The notes under the pieces: generated by a model
Told to the model about the DNA's origin: nothing
What the model saw: the letters and a program-made list of their open reading frames with translations, nothing else
Database searches by the model: none
NCBI RefSeq assembly: GCF_040807025.1
Contig: NC_090942.1
Location: 43,478,911 to 43,542,910, forward strand
DNA from: Struthio camelus
Lineage: Eukaryota; Chordata; Aves; Struthioniformes; Struthionidae
Direction: 5' to 3'
Length of the DNA stretch: 64,000 nucleotides
Position numbers and translations under genes: made by a program
In this document: positions 36,548 through 50,600 of the stretch, piece by piece
How positions within the stretch are numbered: the first letter of the stretch is position 1
Layout: each line of letters starts with the position of its first letter

Positions 36548-39500
36548 CTACAATGGCTCAAGTGCCATAGTGGGGTCAGCCAGGGACGGGATCCAGTGGT
36601 ATGCTGGACAGGAAGAGACAAGACAAAAACGTAAGGAGGCAGAGAACCAGGTAAGGTGGAGCACAATGACGCTTCTGCTATGGGAAATGGAAAATTCTAT
36701 CGGCACCCACCTTCCATTTAGTATGCGATTCACACACACCTGAGGAGATCCCTACTGTTTAATGCAAGGCTTAAACAACGGAAAGGCTAAAGATTTGAGC
36801 AGCAAATCTATATTTGCTCTTTTCAAATATCAAGGGTTACTTCAGGACAGCGATAAATCAAAGTCCCGTCAAGCTAGTGAAGATCAGGCGGCTGCTCTCT
36901 TATCAGCCCACACAGGACAAAACAAGTGTAACACTGGAGTCAGCAACTTGGCTGAAGCCAGCTGATAACAGAGCTTGGTTGGGCTTGTGGCTGGGTTGTT
37001 AGCTGAATGCGGCCAGCTTTAGCATCTAGGCCAGAAGGAGGGATTAGTCTGAAGTTTTCATCCTGCATCCGTTTTCTTCGGTGGGATGTACGGATGCAGG
37101 TTATTAGCAGACTGCAGGGCAAGAACCTTGAAGCTTTTATCTAACAGGTTTAAACAAACAAACAAACAAAAATGGACAAAAATATGGATTTAGGGTTTTC
37201 CAAAGATAAAACCGATGGGCTTGAAACACAAAGAACAAAACCACACCAGGAAAAAATGTAGCTTTTAAAATTTGTATTGGCATCACGTGATCTAACAGAT
37301 TAAAATGCTACAATAAACAAGGCAAATTATATTTTTAGTACGTTTGCGGTTTGGATATCTAGCAGCTATTAAGAATGTGCCTCTTTTTGCAGGGAAGAAA
37401 AGGCAAGAGAGAGAAATATTTCCAGCAATAAGTTGCTTTATGCGATTCAGTTGAGTAAAGAAAGGCCTAGCTTATATCCTGCTGTTTAGTAACAATTCAT
37501 TTATACAGCTCTGAGTCATTCTCAGCACAGCAGCAATGTAAGCTGTTTACTGAACCGCTGCAAATTTCTGTGCGGCACTTACGGATAATATCTAATGCTT
37601 TGTAGTATACCAAGCATTAAATGTCTGCTGAGATCGATTCATACCTGAAGCAAAGCAGAGGTACACAATGAATCTCAAAGCCACTGTTGCAAATATACTC
37701 CAAAAACAAGTGGGGTTATTTCAACCAGGGAACAGAAGGAAACAAACAAATATCTTTTCTTACTCACAGGTACTGAAGGTGCAGCTGAACCAACTTTACA
37801 TTTTCCAGAACCATCTCATTAGAAGAAGAGTAGGTTGAACCGATGCGTGGAGGTACGCTTAAATATCAGGTTGTTTTCTAAGAAACTGGCTGGGGAGAAC
37901 AAAAAGAGGATGTAATTAGAGAAAGGGCCACTTTCTGCCTTACGTTCTGAGGATATAATATGCAGTATTTTAGGACCATGAGTGGGTGTTCTTTCGTTGT
38001 TTAATTCATGGGGACTTTTCATCACCTCTGTCGGGAAAGATCCTTAGTAAAGCTACCGAATTACTTTACGGCAACACAGCAAAAAACATGCTTGCAGTAC
38101 ACGTCTCAAGAACTGGACGTATGCCAGTCATTTAACGGTTATTTGGGTCAGCAGCTTACTAGATAATTTCAGGACATTTGGAGCTTACTGTTCCTTTGCT
38201 GGCACTGGAGGACCATACAAATAGCAAGGCATGGAGATGTTGCAGCACTTGAGCGCCACATGACACAGCGGCGGCTGCCTGGCTTCATGTCCTTTGGTGG
38301 CAGCGTAGAGTACGCTCTGCCATCCTCGCCCAGAGCCAACGGCCGTCACTGCAGGGCCTGGGGCACCTCCGGCCAGCTGCTGGAGAAGTCTACCTTCCTC
38401 TGCCGGTAACATACAGAACACAAGACACCTTGTTTAGGAGCGCCGGTCTACTCTCCTTTGCCTCCCCATCAAGGGTGTCAAGCTTAAAATGTAAGGTCAC
38501 CCATTTCTAAATGAGCCTTGTGGGATCAGCGATCCTGTGCTTGGCATTGAGATTTATTTTAAAAGAAAACCGTATGTGAAAATGACCAACTGCTAATAAA
38601 TACTGCAGACTCTAGGGGCTGCTCACCGTGACAATGTTCTCTGTCTTGAAAAAAGACAGAGACAGATTTAAAGCAATGACAAACAAATACAAACCATGCA
38701 TTTGGGGAGGTTGTTCTAAAGTAGTTCTTTTGGCTAATGACAGCTTTATTGCACAATACCACTTCATTTTCAGCTACAACATTTTAATAATTTTGTGCTT
38801 TTATTTATTATTTTTCAGCCTTTTAAAATTCAATTTTCAACTTATTTCTTAGCTAATATTAAACATTTTCATCAGTGCTGACCGAACCTAGGGAGTATTT
38901 GTGTTTCTAGCCTGGATTAGGCCTTTATTTCTCTTTGTTTTAAACGCATGAAAGTCAAGGGCATTTTCTGTTCTCTATGCCACAGTGAATTCTGTGTTGT
39001 TAAGACTGTAAATGGGCCACATCATTCATGAATTACTAATCCCTATCACTCGCATTTTCTGTAGAATATATACTAAATACAGGCATTATGTTTGGAAAAA
39101 CAAAGCTGGAGAACTCTGAGGCTATTTTTCTCATTAGGAGTCTTTAGAATATACCCTAAAAAATAGCAAGATAGTTTAGTCACCATGTATAAGTGCAATT
39201 CATTAACTGCAATGGAAATTAGACCCTTGAATTGAGAAGCTGATTAAGATAATTAGATATAAAGCCTGAAAGAAATCTACACAGACTTTTCTTAAAAATC
39301 TCATTTATACTTATGTAAATAGGAAGCAACTCCACTGTCATTTTCTGGATTTATACTAGTTAGCTCCTTTAAGCTCTCAATATCAGCAAAAGACATTGAA
39401 GTAAAACAATTAACAGGTAGGCTTCCAGATGAACTTAACGTCACCATGCTGTTATTTCCAAAGGTACTTTGGCATTCTGACGGACTATTTATTAAAAAAA

Positions 39501-40670
39501 ATAAAAGCTAGATTAATTTAAAGGGCCATCACCAATTTAAAGAGCTGCCAGCTTTTACAGCATTAGCAAAAGAAGAGCTGAAAGGTTTCAGCTGCTCCTT
39601 CTGCTTCTTGCAGGATAGTCACTAATTTTTATCAGTTGGCTTCCTTCAGAAGGAACTTTCTTCCCTGCTATCTTTCTTCCTTTCACCAACTGTATTGAGA
39701 CCACAATTTGGAACAAATCAAAAACATTAAATAAAAGCTGTACACAAGCCAAGTAGAAAAGTGGAAAAATGCAGCAGGGGGAACAACATATATGATTATA
39801 CGCAGGTAGGAATTTTATCTGTGTGCTTTTTCTGTGCAGTTGACGTCCATGCACTCATCAGAAAGCATATGCCTTTCCTGGCTTGTATTTGCTAGGGAGC
39901 ACTGGGAAGATTTCTAACTGTGTGACCTGCTCTTTAAGCCTCCACATCCCACTGGTGATATTTAGTTGTCACTAGAGCTGTGCCAGTCTGTCTGACATGG
40001 AGCTAATGTGAGTTGAAAGGCAGCCTGCCTAGACAGGAGTGAAAAACTGAGCCCTGCAGTCTGCCTCTTTTTTGCATCCAAAATCTGGATTACTGCATAA
40101 CTAATCTAGGGTACTGCACAACTGCCACGATAAATATGGAGAGCTCCCTCAGACCCAGCTGGCCTATGACAATTCCAGGGAGCATACACACTCATACTTA
40201 AAATCTGACCAGAAGCAGCTATTAAAAACCTGAAAAAAACAACCCTTACCCATTAAAAGAAAATGTTATTCCATCCTTTGGAACTGGTTTTCCCCTAAAT
40301 AAAAAGTAACCTCAGCCTTGAGGAACTGAAGCAACCAGGAGCAAGTAGCAGTCTGGAGAAGATCAGATACTTCAGTGAGAGCTGCTGACAAACACATTAC
40401 AAAACAGTATTAACAATAAAGGAGCAAAGCGGAAATGAAGAAGGATGCTAGAACCTAATGGTAGCAGTAGTGGCTGAGCCCAAAAGGCTCCCTAGATCTC
40501 TGGGTTTACCTCTCCCAAGTAAATGCCTGCAAACCTTCTTGGGAGTCCTGGTTCCTCCATCAGCGCTTGGTGACATTTCAAGCAGACCAGCAACATGGGA
40601 ATGTCTGTACAGCGTTAACATGGTATCACATGTTGTGATATAACACATCTAGGATAGGGAGAGGGACTCC

Positions 40671-40692
40671 AAAAAAAAAAAAAAAAAAAAAA
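40671..40692. repeat. A22 homopolymer
   Basis: 22 consecutive A in AT-rich intergenic DNA. No element body was recognised upstream, so it is not claimed as a retroposon tail. Confidence 0.9.
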
Positions 40693-43600
40693 GGAAAGAG
40701 GCCTCCCTTCGTTTGGTGTAAAAAAGGGGTAGAGTGGAGCTAGGCTCTTTAGGCACCTGATGTTCAAGAGCATCCGGGACACATGAAGCAGATATGGCAT
40801 CTGGGGTTAACATCTTATTCCTTTGAAGTGTTGTTTCTTTTTCTTTTTTTAATTTTTCTTCTGCAGAAGGCTTTCTAGAGTAGCTCCTAGCAATCAAAGA
40901 GAGGCTGCCCAGCCTCCATGTAGGGGGCCACCACGTCATGGGGAGCACTGGTAACTTGCCTCTGAAAGACAGCCAGTTCTGGCTCCCGCAGCATTTGCAG
41001 CTCAGCGGGAGTTGGGAGTCACTGCCTTGCAGTGAGCAGATATCCCTGGCTGGTTACAAGCATGACATTCTTAATGAAAACAGAGCCAAATGCAAATAAG
41101 CCTCCTCCATCCAATCCCCAACTCCTAGTCCCATTTCACATTACTTAATGCTCTGAATTCAAATTTGTTGACTCAATGGGAGCATTTCATCAGCTTCACT
41201 GAGTTTAGGACCAGCCCTTCCCAACTGTCCTTTGACTGATAAACCTGAACCTTTGAAACCTCTGTCCCATGGGAACATATGTTTTATGGACTATCTTGAC
41301 TTTAGCAAATAAATAAATAAAATGTAAAACCTAAAAGAGGTCTCCTTTTCACCAAACACACAGGAGAGTTTAGACTCCAGGACTGTATACTGTGTATCTT
41401 TCCCATTTGTGCTCTGGAATTTGATTTTTATTTATAAGGACAAATCACTGCAAATGACTTCTTTCAGAGTGCAGTAAGGCAAGGCAGCTTTCTAGCTATG
41501 TGTAACCCAGAGCATGAGACCAGTCTCTCTCTCTCCTGGGCATAACAGAGCCAAAGAAAAGTTCCCTCTCCTTCCCAGTTCCATCACTGCTCTGACATTT
41601 AATGTCACCTGCACACTGGTGGGGTTGAGGCTCTCCAGTAAATTTTCTGTTTGCAACAGCTGGATTTTAACCAAAATCTGTAGATGGCTTTATGAGCAAC
41701 AATATGTATCAACCTTTCTTAACAGAAAATTGGGGTTTCTATTGCTAACTGCATGTGATTCAGCTCTCTCTGACTTCCCCACATTACCTTTAGGATAATT
41801 AGTCAGCTTTTTCATACAGTCATACGTCTCTGTCCTTTTCCCTGCTGCTAGGATGCTCTGTCAAAGTAGCTGCGGAAATTAAAGTTCAAAGTCAGAACTT
41901 CATAACAACCTGAGCGCATCTCAGGTTACACTGTTTATGAGAATCCATGAATAAACATACAATACTCTACACATTGCAGAGGTCAAGAATTGCTATAGAC
42001 GTGGCACCCTGTGCATTAGAAAGTATATTACATAGCATACAGCTCACAACCTAAACAACTCAAATCACCTCTAGTACCAAAAAATTGTGGCTTTTTGCCC
42101 AATGGGACAAAACCAGAGCAAAATTACTTCTTTCTCCTTTGTAAATTAGGGTTGATGCACTGAAATTCAAAAAGTATGGATAAGGATACCCAAATAGATA
42201 TGTGGTATTATTTTGACCCAGAGGTCTGACTCAACCCATTATTGGTGTAAACACAAAGTTTCTGGTCTTTTCAATAAATGTATCCTCCAATATCTATGGA
42301 GAAAGAAATAATACTCCAGAGATAAATGAAAAATATGTAGATATTAGATCCATTATTTTAATGGAAGTAATAAATCTCCCAAAGCATAGACTATTTCATG
42401 AAGATTGTTAAAAGCTGAGCATCCAAAGCAGAATCACAAGACATTTTTACTGGCAGTTTATTATATCGCACTTTTCTCCTGTGCTGAAGATTCATGCAAA
42501 GGTATCTTGGAATAAGGTGACACCTACAGTGCACTAAATGGTCTTCATCTCTATATAGTTTATTCTAATAATCATACAGTGTTACACAGTCAGTCAGTGG
42601 AACACTTAGGGCTCTCTCCCAGCAAACCAAATGACACACTGTAGATAACAAGTCAGCATCTGTTGTTCCCTCAAAAATTAGAGCTGGGTTTGGATTAAGG
42701 AATTAATAAATTAAAATAAATGGCTGCAGAGAAGGAAAAGATAGATTTCCCATGCAGTGACCTTCGACATAGCTTTCATCTGTTGTTTTTTAGGAGGCAG
42801 ATCCAGTGACAGGAAGGCTGTATGACAACACTCCTAGACAGTCTGCTATGGAGAAGGTCATATAATCAAACTGGATACAATTATACCAAATATAAATACT
42901 GCACTGGAGCTCTGGACAGCTCTGCAAGCCGAGAAATGTTGTTGTATGGCCACAGATGTGCTGAGTATAGCACTGCTAAAAAACAGAGAACAGTTTCCCA
43001 CCGATTACCTCTCCAAAAGTAGTATGATGGTCTTCACCTGACTATAAGCAAACGCTGGCAGCTTTAGACGGTGAGCATGAAGGTTTGGATGAAAAAACAA
43101 CTGAACCTACTCTTGGCAGTGTTCCTGTAGGCTATGATGGGGCCCAGTGAAGCTCAGACCATAGGCAAATTGCTGTGCTATGCCATCAGTTGTCAGCTTG
43201 GGCTCCTGGACCTCCTTAACCATCACAAAGGACTTTGTGCTGAATCAAATTCTGTAGGAGTGTCTTAAGAAGAGGCTGAACAGCTCAGGCCCTCCCAGGG
43301 TTTTAGGTGCAGATTTGGGTGCATTTGTTTGTGAATCCAGGTAACCATGAGCAGAAGACAGATGACTAAATGTTCCACTCAGTTGAGATGGGTACCCACA
43401 GAGCATGTCCAATGTCATAAACTTTGGCTTCTAAATATGTTTTCTGACAAAATCCCAAGCATCAGCAGCCAGCTGTGCGTGCGAAAGCAGAAACCTCTGA
43501 GTTTGCTGACTTTTCCAGAACCTAGAACCAATTCAGCAATATGAGCATAGACCTTAGCACAGCTGCATGCTCATGGTGCCACATGCACAGGAACAGCCAC

Positions 43601-44624
43601 GCTGCTTCCAGCACCGTGCTCACATCCCTGGCCCAGGGCTGTGTCCTGCCAAGTAGACCAAACAAGGGAGGTCAGGGCTGGCCTGTGCATTTCTACACTG
43701 CTCTGCACTGCGAGCTTGCACATAGGTAAAGGAAGGGATTCAATTGCTTTCAGATATAGGCAATGCGTTCTGCCTACCTTGCATTTCAGGAGCCTGAGTG
43801 CTTTTTTGGACCTACATGTCTGCAGCACCTTAAAAATCATGCAGGGAGGCATCCAGGGTGTTCAGGCCACTCCACAGTTGTGCAACAGCAGTGTTTGTGA
43901 CAAGGTAGGGAAGTGGCAGTATCGGATCAGGCATCCAAATTTCACCTAGAACCTGTTTTAGGCACCTACTGTTTTGTTGGATCAAGTCCTAAATCTATTG
44001 CTATTGACCTCATTGAATAATCAAAAAAATGGGTCCATGCTCTTTTTCCAAAACTTTCCATCACAGCTGTGTTTTTCACATACTTATTTTTTCTTGAGTC
44101 ATGGTTTTAAAGCTTTCTCTCAGACTTCTTAAAAGAAAATTTCCTTTCATCCTCCCTACCTAGCTCTTTAGGCCTTCCTGCTCATTTCTACATTCCAGTG
44201 GGAGCATAGAAACCACTGTGCTGTCCAGTGGCTGCCGAGTCACAGAAATCAATCAGCGTTGTATAATCTCCTGCACCAGGCACCATCTGGATCAGAAGCA
44301 ACTCATGCAGCCTGGAGCTCCATCCACTACTGTGCTCTTTCCTAAAGGCAGACAGTGAATTGGATTAACTGTCCTAAGGAACCCCTTCTTCACCGTGTGA
44401 GCAGACACACATCTGCCACATGACAAACGGAGGGTGCCTCCCAGCACGTGACAGGGAAGCACAACGGGAAGCACATGTGCTTGCTTGGTTTGTGGACAGG
44501 GTGTGTGTTTTCCTTCTGTCGTATAACCAGAGGAGTGCCCGCCATCTGATAAGCGATGGCCATATCTTCTGATAGGAGAGGCATATGAAGAAAGGCTGCA
44601 CGTAAGCTTTTGTCAGCTAGCTCG

Positions 44625-44663
44625 GGATGAGCTAGCTGAGCTAGCTAGCTAGGCAGCTCATCC
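44625..44663. repeat. Short inverted repeat with CTAG-rich loop
   Basis: GGATGAGCT (44,625-44,633) and its exact complement AGCTCATCC (44,655-44,663) flank 21 bases made of AGCT/CTAG units, giving a 9-bp stem. The loop itself is also palindromic. Confidence 0.7.
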
Positions 44664-47600
44664 TTGCTGAAAAGTTGGCTCGGATGGGAAATGGAGCTCC
44701 TCCTTGCACCTTTCAGAAATCATCAATATTATGTACCGGCCCTGTGTCTCTTACGAACCTGAGGACAAGGAAATGAGATTTAAGTATCACTTTGTTTGTA
44801 TTTCCTTACCACTGTGAATATAGACTATAACAGATGGGAATGTTCCTACTAAAGGTTTGTTTATGCCAGATATTCTGGTTACAATTTGTTCCAAGCTGCT
44901 TGGAGTTCAAGTCATATTTAGTGCCTCAGTAAACTGAAGAACAAATATATGGCTGCATCAAGGGAAAGGGAAGCACTTCTTCAAACCACTGCATTTTAAA
45001 CATTTCACCATACTGCACACAGAAATCACGAATATGTGTGGGATTTTTTTCTGTACTAAAAAGAAAAGACGTTGCTTCTGCTTACTTATTAAAATCTCAG
45101 TTTTCCTACAGTAGTTAGAGGTAAAAATTAGAATAAAATATACAGCATCTGTGATTCTGTAAAAAGACCGCAAAAACAGTCTTCTAGACTTCATAGAAAG
45201 ATAATCAACAGACTGAAAGGAGGTCTAGTACATCTTATTTATTTTCTAACATGAAGTGATAGCACACGCATCCATTTTTGGATTCCCAGAGATTTAAAGC
45301 ATGGCCTGAAACCTTTATAAATATAAAGCTGGCTACTATCTCATGATGAAAAATTAATCATAGAGGCATTAAGTGACTTACCCCAGGCTTTGCAGTAAAT
45401 TAGTGGCAGCTATGATAAAGCCCTGGGGTCTTAATCTCTGTCTCCTGCTCTAGCCAATGCCCCTCATCCGTTATATCTGACAATTGTTCCCATAGAAGGC
45501 CAACTATTGGTTAGTTATTTTTACTAGAAATGTATGTTGCTATCTCATCATTGCGCTGATTATATCAATAACAGCAAACTACGTATATGATGATACTGAC
45601 CAACTATAAACCCATCCTGGAAATTTCTGGTAGTTAAATATTATGGTAAGAGGATCTAGTTATCACCAACTTTAAGATTTTAATTCTCTGCTGTTTATTA
45701 TGCTAAAAAGTTTGAAAAGTCCTCATCACTTGCTTTAAAATGAATATTCATATCTGCTAATCTCTATTGAATTGTTCCATGCCTGTGTTGCACCCAAGAT
45801 GTTAACAGAGCGTGACAACTCTCAACCACTGAGGAAAATACGTGCATATATAGTGGCCACTGTCACACGGCACTTCAAAACAGTGCAAGGAGGGGAAAAC
45901 TAGTGAGAGAAAATATGACATGTCACAACTATGGAAACTAAAGGAACGTACACACATACACATTTCTTCCTACCGATGTGGGTGCTTTTATGAGTGCAAC
46001 AGATTTATTCTAAGCTCAAAACTAGAGCACTTAGTAAGCTCACACTGACAAGTGCAAGAACATTAGGAGCTGTCGAGGCAGCATTTCAAAGCAGTAGCAT
46101 TTATTCTAACTTCTGATGTCAACACCCACTCATTCTGACACCAAGAATCCAGAGGGAATAACGATAAGAAATTTATTTCTCTGAAGTATAACTGCCTTTC
46201 GATGCAGATTCAGACTTTGTTATAAACCCCAACAGTGCCAAAATGTAAAGGCAAAATTGTTAAAAAGCTTTACAATTTATGAGCTACTAAACAGAGTTTG
46301 CAGATACTGCTGATTTGGGACGCAATTCTAACCTTAGGCATACGTTGTTATAAAACTCTAGAAGACAAAATGCACTGTATTTCTTCCATGGTCCATCGTA
46401 ATAGATTTCCAAGATGTTTAGAGATGTTTTTATATTTATTATATTTATTGTAATTTGATCTTTGCAGCTAAAACGTTACAGCCAAAGTCAGGCAGTTACT
46501 GAGTCAATAAACGGTTTTAAAACTTTGATATTAGGCATTTTTATAAAATCCTATTAACACCACAGAACGAATGGTTAACACTCAAGCATGTTTAATATAA
46601 TAGTAAGATATTGCTAATTGCAAAAGCAAGATCTATGCTCTTGTTCGTGCATTTTATTTCAGTCATCTTTTTTCAGGAGGAAAAACAAGAGAACTATTAA
46701 CTAGAAAAAAACTGGTATAGATCATCTCATTTTCCAAAGTATATGTAATCAAATATACTGGTCTAATATCTGTAAATTTAATACTTTCTGTTTAGAAGCA
46801 CTTGAATACTTTTGGATTAGAGGGGGTTCTGAATATGCAGAAGTAAAACTCTCGCTTTCAGTGGAGGATGAACCATTAGTCTTTTCTTTGTGGTCACAAG
46901 TTACAGCTGTTAAATAAATAGGACACCATCAATAAGAGATGGGTATATGAGATGCTGGTAAACTAAGAGTTTTAGAATAATTTTCTCCTTTGAAGTTTCT
47001 CAGTCATATAAGAAGTCAGAACTATGAAGAAAAATCTTTTTTTCCCCCAATAATTCAATAAGGAGGCTAAAATACTGAACTCCTGTAATATTTTGCTATG
47101 TAAAATAAGTATACAGGTCCTCAGTAGGCTTTGTGCACTCTAACCCAAGTAAATTTAGATTAATTATCTAAAGCCCAGCAAAGGGCAAATTTATCAGATG
47201 ATGATTTATGACTCCAATAAGAGTTTGAATAATTATTTTCAAAGCAATAAATCTAGTAGCTTCTAGGCTCCAAACCTTTCCATTACAATCCTGTGCTATT
47301 CACTGCATGACTTGTAACATTAACTTGCCCAGTATTTTCCAGACACAAGTAATTGTACAAGCTCAAAACAGGAACCCCTAGCCACTGAGTCTGGGGAGCA
47401 AAATGGAGTATTATTGATGATTTTAGCGAGTATCTTTTAAGTATCTGAGGATCAAAAGACATTCCAGAGTCTATGGGCAGTTAGGACAAGCTGTTCCATC
47501 TAAAAATAAATCAAATCCACACCCAGTAATTTCTGCCTCCGTCCTTAAGTTCCCTGAGCTTCAGTAACAGGCTCAGAAATCTGAATTGTTATCTCAGGCT

Positions 47601-50600
47601 GTTGCAAGTTTACAGCCCAGACTGCTGTGACAGACACAGACAGGGTGTCTCCAGGGCTCCTAAGGCTCTTCTCTTCACAGCAGCAGTTCAGGAGGTGGCT
47701 ACTCTCATACTCTGATATAGGAGAAAGTTAGTTTCATGTATTTCTTTTTTTCCATTTGGCAACCACCTTTTGCTACTCTTCCAAGGGAACAGCAGAACAT
47801 AATTTCTTCCCTTTGTTATTGCAACTCCAGGGAAGGAAGCATGAAAGTTGTGGTTGCTTCTTCCCATTTATGTAGCTGAGTCTCTTAATTCTTCCTTCCA
47901 TATGGCAGTCCTTCTCTTTGCTCTATTTCTGATTCAACCTTTATCCTTTCCCTCTGTGTCTGTAATCCCTCTCTTCCTTTTGAACTGGGACCTATTACCT
48001 ACTGTCTTCTCTTATTCTTGCCCCTCCTTTGCTCCATGCACAATATCCTTCTTTCCCTGGAGTTACTACTTTATGACACTATCTCATGACCTCTGCAGTT
48101 GAGCAGAGAGTAGAAGCAACGACCAAATGATACAGGAGGAGAAAATCTCCTGCTTCTTGCTTGTTTACAGATCAGCTCCTTTTCACAGATCCTGGCTGTA
48201 TCTTCTGCAACACTTAAGATTATGGCCAAGGTGGCAAACTTCTAAAGTACAGGAAAGTCTTAAAACAAAATGGGACTGATACCACTTCCTAATAATTATC
48301 AAGGCTTAGAAAAACTTGCAAGGTGATAATAATGTCTCAGATTACAGAGAATTTACTACAAATTCTGATTTCCAATACTTGCTGTATTATACGCACAGTT
48401 GTTTGAAAATTCGACAAAATCCTTCCGCTGACCCAAATTGCGGCTTGCAAAGCTTACCGAGTTGGCCAAACTCATCCCTAGGGATTAACGTTTAAGTAAA
48501 GTGAACTGTATCACGTGTAAGTTTGGCACAGTAGGACCTCTCGTATATGTGACTGAGAAGGTTTTGAATCTTTCAATGCATACACATCACCAAAATAAAT
48601 GTGGCAAGGAGAGGGCCCAGCAGCACATTATTTCAGAGGCGCAGAACAGGAAGTGGAAGATTTTAGTTCAGACCTTTTCGTTACCAGGTTCAGAATTCTT
48701 TCCAGGTCTCTTGGCGGAGACTCTGGAGAACTGTCCTCCCAGGAGTGACACAAAGGGATTGAAGAGAAGTTTGAACAAAAGATCAAACATACAAAATTCA
48801 GGCAAAACAAAGTATTTTTTCTAATTTCTTTTTTGGAAACAATTGAATTGCTTGGCCAAAAATTTCCAAACAAGTCAGCAGGAAGCAGTCACTCCTTTCG
48901 AATGTCGGGAAATTTCTGCCAAAGAAAGCATTCAGGCTGAATCACAAATGTTAAAAACTGACTTTCATACTGGAAAGTACTCGGGACTTAGTACTAAGAA
49001 TTTTCCTTAATGTACCAAAATCCTAAACTGTTCATAAGTGTCCAGTTACCAAAAAAGGTTTCACACATACAAATTAATCAATCAAGGAATTAAATAAGCA
49101 GTCCTTTACTTTGTTCTATCAATTAAAAAAAAACACAAGTCACACCGAAACAACAGATTGCTTGAAGGTATGTATACTCAAAATGTTCTAAAGTGAGGCA
49201 ACAAATCACTACTAACATACCTTTAGCGCAGAGCTATCACTAGCGCCAAGACAAATCATAGAATCAGTCTTGCAGCTGGGGGAACAGGCCCTCGAGGTTC
49301 TCTTGCCACAGCTGCCCACTTGATTAAAAAAGCCAATGCACAATCCCACACTTCCCAATAGACACCTCTAATACAGTCAACGCTGACAATAGTTACAATT
49401 TTTGCAGCACTGTAAAGTTATCCTGCACTGCTTTTGATACTGCATTGGTGTTCAGGAGCCTCAGAGTACTCCTGGCTTTAGGAAATGGACACTATGCAGC
49501 TTATTTTCCTCGTGAATATAATTCACCCGCTTGTACAATGACTTTCATTGCTCCTAAAGAATAAATATAATCCTCCTACGTGATAGCAGACACGTATCAA
49601 GTCCAATGTTAAAATCTCAATGGATGTAACTCTCATCTGGCGCTGCCTTTTTCCGCATACACAGAGAAATCCCTGCCACATGTTCGCTCTGTGCATTTAC
49701 ATTTTAAGGTAATATTTAATCAGATGCTTAGTCTGGAAAATGAAGACACCCACTGAAAGTGGGTCATGATTATTATGAAAAGAAAGATCACCATGCTGGA
49801 TTGTTTCATTGGAACTTGCAGAACAAGAACAGGTTACAGCTTCTTTTCTGTAAAACAATACATTCTTTAAACACCTTAAACGGAAATTTGTATTTGTTTA
49901 GTGAGCTCTGATGTAGGTGGTTTAGGATGCAGCTACGCAGGAAGCAATATTGCGGGTGTGCCCTTAATCCTGCACTGAATAACAGCTTCAGTGTAGCAGT
50001 TCTTTCATCTACTGGTGATTTCACGAGAAATAAACTGTCTGCTGAACCAGCATTTTCTACAGCACAACTATTTTGTATTCTTTTTGCCAAGAGTGTTTTA
50101 AAACAAAGAGTGCATTGCTCAGCTCTTCTCTTCCCATCTGTCACAGGCATAAGCATTACTTCCTGAGTCGAGTCTTTTACTGAATTATATCATAAATAAG
50201 GAGATACGGTATATTAATTCTCTTTCATTTTTGCTGCCATTACTTTTAGTTTTACCATGTTAAAATTAAAATTCTTATTCCTGAATGTAATTATTGGTTT
50301 AATAGTCTCACAAGGACGTAATTTCTGTAGTCCTAGATCCAAATATCTATTTCTAGTTTCATTTAGAAAAATACAAATGATGCCTTACACAAAATGCTAC
50401 TCCAAAATTATAACGTTAATTACAGCCAACACATTTCCAGGGCTAGTTTATAAATTCAAACAGTATTCATTTTTTTTTCAGTCTTATTAGTAATAACGTG
50501 ATAAATAGCATAGTAAATAAAGCTCATATTCAATCTTTGTTCTTAACCAGGACAAAAATGTTAACATATTTCTTAGATTTCAAGAGAATTCAACTGCAAA

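Noticed and set aside
49254-49320. AATCATAGAATCA resembling a CR1 3' terminus
   Set aside because: Only about 13 bases match. The following sequence does not continue as CR1.
49806-50166. Overlapping open frames on both strands (79 and 116 codons)
   Set aside because: Mutual openness on both strands, no domains and no splice sites suggest chance.
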